The notes below the pieces were generated by a model. That model was not told where the DNA came from and did not search any database. It saw nothing but the letters and a program-made list of their open reading frames with translations. 64,000 bases of DNA from Polynucleobacter sp. SHI8. GTDB lineage: Bacteria > Pseudomonadota > Gammaproteobacteria > Burkholderiales > Burkholderiaceae. The stretch spans positions 62,001 to 126,000 of the forward strand of contig NZ_AP027204.1 of NCBI RefSeq assembly GCF_027944005.1, read 5' to 3'. Both the position numbers and the translations under genes were made by a program. Every line of letters begins with the position of its first letter. The stretch's first letter is position 1. Below are positions 25,094 to 32,900 of the stretch, piece by piece.

Positions 25094-26158
25094 CTAATTT
25101 TGACCATTGTGATCAATCAATGTAGGCGTTAAAAATATTAATAATTCATTTTTATCATTTATTTTTTCAGTATGCTGAAATAACCGTCCAATGATTGGTA
25201 AGTCACCAAGAAATGGAACCTGAACGGTTTCTTCTCGTTCGACAGTAATAAACACACCACCGATCATGACCGTGCCACCTTCCTCAACCATCAGCGAAGA
25301 CTTTAAAGCCCTTGTATTCACTGAGTGCCCATTCCCAAATTGCTTGCCTAGGGAATCTTTGGATATTTCAACATCAAGCTTGATGTATTCTGGGCGTATT
25401 TCGGGGATGACCGCAAGCCTCAAATTCACCTTTCGAAAATGAACCTTAGACCCTTCTTTTGAATTCGTTGTGTAAGGTATTTCAGTACCTTGTTCAATGA
25501 CTGCGCTCACTTGATGTGTAGTAACGATGCGCGGGTTAGAAATAATTTTTCCTTTGCCATTGGTTTCTAGAGCACTTAACTCAGCTTGAAGAATTTGTTT
25601 TGCCCCTTTAGAGATAACCGTGATACTTCCAGTAACCGGATGAAGGCCATTTCTGACCCCAGCTTTTAGATCTGCATTTAAGCTAGATTGGATTCCGTCT
25701 GAAGAGGAGTTTTTAGGCTTATTTAACAAACTTAATTTAACACCTAACTCCTGACTAAAGCGATGGTCTACTTCAACGATAAACGCTTCAATAGCAACTT
25801 GTTGAGGATGTTCTTCCACATGATTAAGACTATCCCAAAGAGCTTGCGAGTTGTTTTTAATCACATGTGGCGGCGCCACCCAAATCATATTGCCATTTTG
25901 CACAAAATAAAGCCCGTGACTACGCAGCACCATTTCAAAGGTTTGTTTCCAAGTGACATCTTTAGCAATTAAGTCCGTAGTACCTTCAAGGTGTTGATGA
26001 CCAATAAAATGAATGTTGCCTGCTTGTCCTAGTATTTCAAAAACATCCTTTAACTCAACATTTTTAAAAGATAGATTTAATTTATTTTCAGGCAATTGAT
26101 ATTTTGAGAATGCCACACTTGAGAAAAGATAAAGCAGACAGACGATCCAATTTTTCAT
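25094..26158 (-). CDS. Short secretin (PilQ/HofQ-like)
   Basis: A 354-residue outer-membrane secretin with a signal peptide of about 18 residues. An STN domain follows (about 27-85, LSFKNVELKDVFEILGQAGN), then the secretin core from about residue 115, ending in VPFLGDLPIIGRLFQ and ELLIFLTPTLID. PilQ proteins are usually around 700 residues; here the AMIN domains and a separate N1 domain are missing, so the architecture is closest to HofQ, linked to DNA uptake. The start overlaps the upstream gene stop by 1 bp. It is probably co-transcribed with aroK-aroB-dgt. The classical pilMNO genes are absent upstream. Confidence 0.85.
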   Translation of the reverse strand: MKNWIVCLLYLFSSVAFSKYQLPENKLNLSFKNVELKDVFEILGQAGNIHFIGHQHLEGTTDLIAKDVTWKQTFEMVLRSHGLYFVQNGNMIWVAPPHVIKNNSQALWDSLNHVEEHPQQVAIEAFIVEVDHRFSQELGVKLSLLNKPKNSSSDGIQSSLNADLKAGVRNGLHPVTGSITVISKGAKQILQAELSALETNGKGKIISNPRIVTTHQVSAVIEQGTEIPYTTNSKEGSKVHFRKVNLRLAVIPEIRPEYIKLDVEISKDSLGKQFGNGHSVNTRALKSSLMVEEGGTVMIGGVFITVEREETVQVPFLGDLPIIGRLFQHTEKINDKNELLIFLTPTLIDHNGQN

Positions 26159-26742
26159 TAATTCTCCAATTTATGAATCGTGTAAGTTTTATCATTTTCA
26201 CCAACAAGGGTGAGATAAAGTTCGGTAATCTCTTTGACTCGCCAGTGATCATTAAAAGCTTCATTCTGCGTTAAAAATCGATCGCCTAATTGTGATTTTG
26301 TATAAGCAATTCGTTGTCGATTGACCTCATAAAATCCCATGTATTTAATGCTTTGAAGATGGGATGCCGTTTGTGCATCACCCCAAAAATTTTTACTCGC
26401 AAATTCCTCTTCCTCTTCCAATACTTGTGAAATTTTATTGTTCATTTCTTCCACGTTTTCCATCATTTGCTCAACCCGCGCTTCACTTTCTTCAACCCCT
26501 ACGAAAAGGGAGTCGAATTGTGAATGCATGAATGCAATATCATTTTTCAAATAGTAGTAAACAATACCTACAGTAGAAGCGTTAAGAATCGACACAAGTA
26601 ACAAAACGTAACTTATATTTTTTTGGATAAATCCCTTAACGTCTTTATTAGAGGTGTGTAATGGCTCCTGGGAATTGAGGTGAAGTACCTCACCAGTTTC
26701 AGGATCGATTTTTGTGGAAGATGAGATAGAAAATAGGTTCAT
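26158..26742 (-). CDS. Membrane protein with coiled coil and PilP/HofP-like C-terminus
   Basis: I do not recognise this 194-residue protein firmly. It has a cytoplasmic N-terminus of about 42 residues, one membrane segment (about 43-65), an acidic coiled coil (about 70-115, including EEEEE), and a C-terminal region (about 125-194) with alternating beta-like stretches such as SIKYMGFYEVNRQRIAYTK and WRVKEITELYLTLVGE. That last region resembles the beta domain of PilP/GspC proteins, which bind secretins. It takes the place of pilMNOP just before the secretin gene, and overlaps it by 1 bp. A role as a minimal inner-membrane partner of the secretin is inferred. Confidence 0.7.
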   Translation of the reverse strand: MNLFSISSSTKIDPETGEVLHLNSQEPLHTSNKDVKGFIQKNISYVLLLVSILNASTVGIVYYYLKNDIAFMHSQFDSLFVGVEESEARVEQMMENVEEMNNKISQVLEEEEEFASKNFWGDAQTASHLQSIKYMGFYEVNRQRIAYTKSQLGDRFLTQNEAFNDHWRVKEITELYLTLVGENDKTYTIHKLEN

Positions 26743-26815
26743 TCGCTATTGTTCACAAGAATTTAAAGCCAGGAAAGCCCAATGGGGGGTCAAATTGGAT
26801 GATTTTGTTGTCAGA

Positions 26816-26829
26816 AAGTATCGATACTT
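26816..26829. promoter_or_regulatory. Perfect 14-bp palindrome upstream of mrcA
   Basis: AAGTATCGATACTT is a perfect palindrome. It sits where a -35 box would be for the -10 box TATAAT at 26843-26848, which has no recognisable -35 sequence of its own. It lies in the 192-bp region shared by mrcA and the divergent secretin operon. It could be the site of a dimeric regulator. Confidence 0.5.
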
Positions 26830-26842
26830 GTCTTGCCTTCCT

Positions 26843-26848
26843 TATAAT
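26843..26848 (+). promoter_or_regulatory. Consensus -10 box of the mrcA promoter
   Basis: A perfect TATAAT lies 87 bp before the mrcA start. No -35 match is found 16-18 bp upstream; that place is taken by a 14-bp palindrome. The predicted start of transcription, near 26855, coincides with an ATG that opens a 28-codon frame running into mrcA. Confidence 0.5.
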
Positions 26849-26934
26849 CGAAGCATGAATCAAAATTCAGCCCATATAGCGCTAGGTAAGTCTTATTTTC
26901 AACGCCATGGAAATACTCCTTTTGGGGTTGTGTC

Positions 26935-29178
26935 ATGTTGAAAAAATTCATTTTCGGCATTGTTATTTTGGCAATTGCGGGCATTCTAAGTGCCGCGATC
27001 ATGCTTGCCTATATTGTTATATTGGCGACCCCTAATTTGCCATCACTAGAAGTTATTACAGACTATCGCCCTAAAGTCCCGTTAAGAATCTATACAGCTG
27101 ACAACGATATGATTGGTGAATATGGAGAGGAGCGACGTAATGTTACTCGTATTAATGAATTTCCTACCAGCCTTAAAAATGCAGTGATATCCATTGAAGA
27201 TGACCGGTTTTATGATCACCCTGGAGTAGACCTTCAAGGCATTGCTAGGGCGGCATTAGTCAACTTAAGTGGTAAATACTCTCAAGGCGCTTCGACGATA
27301 ACAATGCAAGTCGCGCGTAATTTTTTTCTAACGAATGAAAAAACCCTCAATCGTAAAGTTTACGAAATTCTGCTAGCTCTAAAAATAGAAAAAAATCTCT
27401 CAAAAGATAAAATTTTAGAGCTCTATATGAATCAAATTTATTTAGGTCAACGATCCTATGGTTTTGCAAGTGCCGCAAGAATTTATTTTGGCAAAGAAGT
27501 TCAAGATTTATCGATTGCTGAATCGGCCATGTTGGCTGGTTTACCAAAGGCACCTTCAGCCTACAACCCAGTAGTTAATTTTCGCAGAGCAAAGATACGT
27601 CAAGACTATATTTTGCAAAGAATGCGTGATCTTAAGTACATTACAAATGAAGAATATGGCAATGCCATCTTGGAAGAGTTACAAGTGAAAGGACTCGGTA
27701 AAGAGTTCAACGTACATGCAGATTATGCCGCTGAATATGCAAGAAGTTTATTAGTCAGTATGTATGGAGAAAATGTTTATATACAAGGCTTAAAAGTTTA
27801 TACAACGATTAATAAAACCAAACAAGAAGCGGCATATATAGCCCTAAGAAAAGGCATTTTGGACTATGACCTTAAACATGGATATCGTGGACCAGAAGGT
27901 TTTGTGGATTTGCCCAAAAATAATCTTGAAAGCAAGGAAAGTAAACGTGTACTTGATGAAGCTTTAATCGATCACCCTGCTAGTGATGACATGCAATCTG
28001 GGGTTGTTTTAAAGGCTAGTCTTCAAGAAGTACAGGTATTTGTATCCTCGGGTGAAACGATTCGAATTAAACCCGATGGATTGCGGATTGGTCGAGAGGG
28101 TCTTGTCAATACGGCACAACCTAAAATTCAAATTAAACCTGGTTCCATTATTCGGGTTTCACAAACCAGCAATGGTGTTTGGCAAATTGTGCAAATGCCT
28201 GAAGTTCAGGGAGCATTGATTTCATTAGATCCTAAAACAGGAGCAATTAATGCAATGGTGGGTGGCTTTGATTTTAAAGTTTCTCAATTCAACCATGCTA
28301 TCCAAGCCGAACGTCAGCCAGGATCTTCATTTAAACCATTTATTTATGCCGCTGGGGTTGAGAAAGGCATTATGCCGAGAACTTTGGTAAATGATGCTTA
28401 CTTATCGATTGGGGGTTCTGAGACCGGCGGTAAAGCTTGGGAGCCAAAAAATTATGATGGCAAAACTGATGGCGTGATGACAGTCAGAAGCGCACTAGCA
28501 CGTTCAAAGAATTTAGTTTCAGTTCGTATTATGCGATCAGTAGGAACTCAATATACCCAAAAATACATTCAACGCTTTGGTTTTCCACCAGAAAAAAATC
28601 CCCCATATTTAACCCTCGCCCTTGGTGCGGGGTCTGCGACGCCATTACAAATGTCCGTAGGCTATAGTATTTTTGCAAATGGTGGATTTGATGTGAATCC
28701 TTTTTTAATTAGTAAGATTGTGGATGGAAAGGGCCGGGTCATTTTCCAGGCACCAGCAAGTTCGGTGGGTGATGAATCAAAGCGCGTGCTGGATGAAAAA
28801 ACCGCCTTTGTGATGGACAGTTTGATGCAGGAAGTAACAAGATCGGGAACTGCTGCGACTGCTAGAGCAAAATTAGGCAGAAGTGATATTGCAGGTAAAA
28901 CGGGAACAACCAATGATGCTCATGATGCTTGGTTTGCCGGGTATCACCCCAGCTTATGTGCAGTCGTTTGGATGGGCTTTGATCGACCAAAAAGTTTAGG
29001 AAGTAATGAAACTGGCGGTGGTTTATCTTTGCCAATATGGATTAACTATATGGCTAAAGCATTAGAAGGTGTGCCAGAGTCCCCGCGCTCCCCACCTGAA
29101 GGAGTTGTGAGTATTGATGGCGATTGGACAGTTCCAGAATTTACCAATCGGGCATCCTACACATCCCTCATGGACTAG
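26935..29178 (+). CDS. mrcA: Penicillin-binding protein 1A (bifunctional transglycosylase/transpeptidase)
   Basis: A 747-residue class A PBP that polymerises and cross-links peptidoglycan. An N-terminal membrane anchor (about 7-31) is followed by the transglycosylase domain with the catalytic glutamate in SIEDDRFYDHPGVD, GASTITMQVARNFF and LYMNQIYLGQRSYGFASAA. The transpeptidase domain has the SxxK serine in QPGSSFKPFIYAAG, SRSKNLV-like ARSKNLVSVR (SxN), and KTGTTNDAHDAWFAGY. It is divergent from the secretin operon, the classic mrcA-pil arrangement. GGGG lies 8 nt before the ATG. Confidence 0.97.
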   Translation: MLKKFIFGIVILAIAGILSAAIMLAYIVILATPNLPSLEVITDYRPKVPLRIYTADNDMIGEYGEERRNVTRINEFPTSLKNAVISIEDDRFYDHPGVDLQGIARAALVNLSGKYSQGASTITMQVARNFFLTNEKTLNRKVYEILLALKIEKNLSKDKILELYMNQIYLGQRSYGFASAARIYFGKEVQDLSIAESAMLAGLPKAPSAYNPVVNFRRAKIRQDYILQRMRDLKYITNEEYGNAILEELQVKGLGKEFNVHADYAAEYARSLLVSMYGENVYIQGLKVYTTINKTKQEAAYIALRKGILDYDLKHGYRGPEGFVDLPKNNLESKESKRVLDEALIDHPASDDMQSGVVLKASLQEVQVFVSSGETIRIKPDGLRIGREGLVNTAQPKIQIKPGSIIRVSQTSNGVWQIVQMPEVQGALISLDPKTGAINAMVGGFDFKVSQFNHAIQAERQPGSSFKPFIYAAGVEKGIMPRTLVNDAYLSIGGSETGGKAWEPKNYDGKTDGVMTVRSALARSKNLVSVRIMRSVGTQYTQKYIQRFGFPPEKNPPYLTLALGAGSATPLQMSVGYSIFANGGFDVNPFLISKIVDGKGRVIFQAPASSVGDESKRVLDEKTAFVMDSLMQEVTRSGTAATARAKLGRSDIAGKTGTTNDAHDAWFAGYHPSLCAVVWMGFDRPKSLGSNETGGGLSLPIWINYMAKALEGVPESPRSPPEGVVSIDGDWTVPEFTNRASYTSLMD

Positions 29179-29180
29179 TT

Positions 29181-29738
29181 GTGGTTAGAAAAGCTCGCCA
29201 GATCATTCCTGGGCAAGTGTATTACGTTGTGTTGCGTGGTATCCCTTCGTTATCCATATTTGAAAGAGATGATCTAAAACTCGAGTTTTTAGCTTGGTTA
29301 AGAGATGCTGCAAAAAATTACAAGTTAACGCTCCATGCCTATGTGATTTTGCCAAACCAAACTCAAATTTTAGTTACCCCTTTATTTGATGCCTCTTTAG
29401 CTAGAACCATGCAATCACTATGCAGGAGATTTACACAGCTATATAACCAAATGTACCAACACAAAGGCAGTATTTGGGCTGGCAGATATTACTCCTATGC
29501 CATTGAAAATGATCCAGAAATTTTGTTATTTCAAAAGAAAATTGAACAAAGTCCGCTCAAAGAGCGCCTTGTTCAGAAACTAGAGGATTATGTCTGGTCA
29601 AGCTATAAAATTCATATTGGGCTTGAACCAAACTATGGCTTACAAGATGTATTACATTTTTGGGCATTGGGGAACACCCCATTTGAGCGTCAACGACACT
29701 GGGAAAATATTGTCTTAGAAAAAAGCCTCCCACCCTAA
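29181..29738 (+). CDS. REP-associated transposase-like protein with degenerate active site
   Basis: A protein of about 185 residues of the Y1 transposase (RAYT, IS200-like) family. I place the start at GTG 29181, 3 bp after mrcA, because MVRKARQIIPGQVYYVVLRG matches the family N-terminus; a longer frame from ATG 29124 overlaps mrcA by 55 bp. The fold markers HAYVILPN, IWAGRYYSYAIEND and DYVWSSYKIH are present. The HUH motif reads Gln-Thr-Gln (codons at 29358 and 29364), where both histidines would be expected, and the nucleophilic tyrosine position is lysine (29538). It should be inactive as a nuclease. The frame is intact, so it may be a domesticated DNA-binding protein. Confidence 0.8.
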   Translation: MVRKARQIIPGQVYYVVLRGIPSLSIFERDDLKLEFLAWLRDAAKNYKLTLHAYVILPNQTQILVTPLFDASLARTMQSLCRRFTQLYNQMYQHKGSIWAGRYYSYAIENDPEILLFQKKIEQSPLKERLVQKLEDYVWSSYKIHIGLEPNYGLQDVLHFWALGNTPFERQRHWENIVLEKSLPP

Positions 29739-29746
29739 GGCTTTTT
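29719..29746 (+). terminator. Terminator at the end of the transposase-like gene
   Basis: AAAAAGCCT (from 29720) pairs with AGGCTTTTT (29738-29746) around a 9-nt loop, and the right arm ends in five T. The stem overlaps the stop codon of the transposase-like gene (29736-29738). It would end the mrcA transcript before gltB. Confidence 0.8.
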
Positions 29747-29758
29747 AATCATTGACCT

Positions 29759-29823
29759 ACAACTCTGTCCCCTTAAAAAAATCTGATTTATAAGTATAAT
29801 TAGATCAATGGGGACAGAGTTGT
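29759..29823. repeat. REP-like 14-bp inverted repeat
   Basis: A perfect 14-bp inverted repeat (29759-29772 and 29810-29823, core CTCTGTCCCC / GGGGACAGAG) enclosing an AT-rich 37-bp spacer. It lies right behind the RAYT-like gene. Palindromes of this GGGGACAGAG type are often found next to REP-associated transposase genes, so this is probably the remnant REP element of that gene. No second copy was found in the window. Confidence 0.65.
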
Positions 29824-29834
29824 CATTAAATTGT

Positions 29835-29863
29835 TTGATGTCATTGAATAATTCCCCTATAGT
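29835..29863 (+). promoter_or_regulatory. Sigma70 promoter for gltBD
   Basis: TTGATG (29835-29840) and TATAGT (29858-29863) are separated by 17 bp. The transcript would start near 29870, giving a leader of about 60 nt with an AGGA site just before the gltB ATG. Confidence 0.65.
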
Positions 29864-29929
29864 GTGAAGGTAATTAGGGTTTTTCCTATATGGAATATGA
29901 ATACCTTTCTCTTTTTTTAGGACCGTACA

Positions 29930-32900
29930 ATGTTAAATCCATCTCTTTTGCGACCAGAACAGCAAGGGTTATATGACCCAAGAAATGAACACGATGCCTG
30001 TGGTGTAGGCTTTGTAGCCCACATTAAGGGGCTTCGTGCCCACAGTATTGTCCAGCAGGGATTAAAGATCTTAGAAAACCTAGACCATCGCGGAGCTGTC
30101 GGGGCTGATGCCCTAATGGGTGATGGCGCTGGGATTTTGATACAGATACCTGACGCTTTTTATCGTGCGGAAATGGCTAAGCAAGAGATCAAACTACCTC
30201 CAGAAGGTGAGTATGGTGTCGGGATGGTTTTTTTACCAAAAGAAAGTGCGTCACGTCTAGCTTGTGAGCAAGAATTGGAAAGAACCGTTCGTATCGAAGG
30301 TCAAGTGATTTTGGGATGGCGCGATGTGCCGGTAGATTCTGAAATGCCAATGTCGCCAAATGTCAGAATTTCTGAACCGGTCATTCGTCAAATTTTTATT
30401 GGCCGTGGTAGAGATATCATGACCACCGATGCATTAGAGCGCAAGTTATATGTGATTCGTAAATCAGCAAGTCATGCGATACAAAATTTAGAGTTACAAC
30501 ATGGCAAAGAATATTTTGTAACTTCGATGTCAGCTAGAACCATCGTTTATAAAGGGCTGCTCTTAGCCAACCAAGTGGGCGATTACTATACGGATTTACA
30601 AAATGAAGCTGTTGTTTCAGCCTTGGCATTGGTTCATCAACGTTTTTCAACGAATACCTTCCCTGCCTGGGAATTAGCCCATCCATATCGCATGATTGCA
30701 CATAACGGTGAAATCAATACCGTTAAAGGAAACGTGAACTGGATTAATGCCAGAACAGGTGGTATTAAGTCACCCGTTTTAGGTAGTGATTTGGAAAAAC
30801 TGTGGCCGTTAATTTATCCAGGACAATCAGACACAGCAAGCTTTGATAATTGTTTAGAGCTTTTAGTCATGGCTGGTTATCCATTAGCACATGCGATGAT
30901 GATGATGATTCCAGAAGCCTGGGAACAACATACGCTCATGGACGATAATCGTCGTGCCTTTTACGAATACCATGCTGCAATGATGGAGCCATGGGATGGG
31001 CCAGCAGCAATTGCCTTTACAGATGGTCGTCAAATCGGTGCAACCCTCGACAGAAATGGACTACGTCCAGCAAGATACTATGTCACAGACGATGATTTAG
31101 TTGTGATGGCATCCGAAGCAGGAGTATTAAATTTTCCTGAGAGCAAAATAGTCAAAAAATGGCGTTTGCAACCTGGAAAAATGTTCCTCATCGATATGGA
31201 GCAAGGGCGCATCATTGAAGATGGTGAGCTTAAAGAGTCATTAGCAAAAGCAAAACCTTACAAGAGTTGGATTGAAGCCGTTCGTATCAAGCTCGATATT
31301 ATTGATGTTAAAAAAGTAGATCAATTAGATGATCAGCAACACATCCGGCCTGCCGCCAAATTATTAGATCGTCAACAAGCATTTGGGTATTCACAAGAAG
31401 ATCTCAAATTTTTAATGGCGCCAATGGCACAAACGGGTGAAGAGGCTGTCGGCTCGATGGGCAATGACAGCCCACTCGCAGTATTGTCGAATAAAAATAA
31501 AGTTTTATATCACTACTTTAAACAATTATTTGCGCAAGTGACCAATCCGCCGATTGACTCTATACGCGAAAACATGGTGATGTCACTCGTATCGTTTATT
31601 GGCCCTAAGCCAAATCTTCTCGATACAAATAATATCAATCCACCAATGCGTTTAGAAGTAAGTCAACCGATATTAGATTTTGATGATATTACTAAAATCA
31701 GACATATTGAACACTACACAGGCGGTAAGTTTAGAGCGCACGAATTAGATATTTGTTATCCGGTAGCATGGGGTAAAGATGGTATCGAAGCGCGATTAGC
31801 TTCTCTTTGCGCAGAAGCTGTTGATGCCGTTAAGTTAGGTTTTAATATTTTGATTGTGAGTGATCGTCAGATTTCACAAGAGTATGTAGCAATACCGGCA
31901 TTACTAGCAACATCAACGATCCATCAGCATCTTGTGCAAAAAGGCCTAAGAACGAGTACTGGACTTGTTGTTGAGACTGGATCTGCAAGAGAAACACATC
32001 ATTTTGCATTGTTAGCCGGATATGGTGCCGAAGCAGTACATCCTTACTTGGCGATGGAAACTTTAGCCCAATTATCAGAAGGATTTACGGGCGACTTATC
32101 ACCAGAAAAAGCCATCAAAAACTTTGTCAAAGCCGTTGGAAAAGGCTTACAAAAAGTGATGTCAAAAATGGGTATCTCCACGTACATGTCTTATACAGGT
32201 TCGCAAATTTTTGAAGCGATTGGACTTTCAGAAGAATTAGTCAATAAATACTTCTTGGGCACAGCTTCAAATATTGGTGGTATCGGTATATTTGATGTTG
32301 CGGAAGAAGCGCTAAGGATGCACCGCCTCGCGTTTAGTGAAGATCCGGTACTGCAACATATGTTGGATGCGGGCGGCGAATATGCCTATCGTGTTCGTGG
32401 TGAAGATCATATGTGGACACCTGACTCTATTGCTAAGCTGCAACATTCAACACGTGTTGGACCAGAAAAAGGTGGTTATCAAACATTTAAAGAATATGCC
32501 AACTTAATTAACGATCAAAGTCGTCGACATATGACTTTGCGTGGCTTATTTGAATTTAAGTTAGACCCAAGTAAAGCCATTGATGTAGCAGAAGTTGAAC
32601 CCGCAAAAGAGATTGTGAAACGTTTTGCTACTGGCGCAATGTCTTTAGGTTCAATTTCAACAGAGGCACATGCTACGTTAGCAGTTGCCATGAATCGAAT
32701 TGGTGGTAAATCAAACACCGGTGAAGGTGGCGAAGATCAGAATCGTTATCGAAATGAATTAAAAGGTATTCCTATTGCTGCAGGTGAAACCCTTGCAAGT
32801 CAATTAGGTAAAGATGTGATTGAGGCAGATATTCAATTACAAGCGGGAGATTCATTACGCTCAAAAATTAAGCAAGTGGCATCAGGACGATTTGGTGTAA

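Noticed and set aside
29124..29180. Extended N-terminus of the transposase-like gene from ATG 29124
   Set aside because: It would overlap mrcA by 55 bp and add residues unlike the family; the GTG at 29181 gives the expected N-terminus.
29883..29895. Short palindrome-like TTCCTATATGGAA before gltB
   Set aside because: Only four-base arms match, in an AT-rich leader; too short to support an operator.
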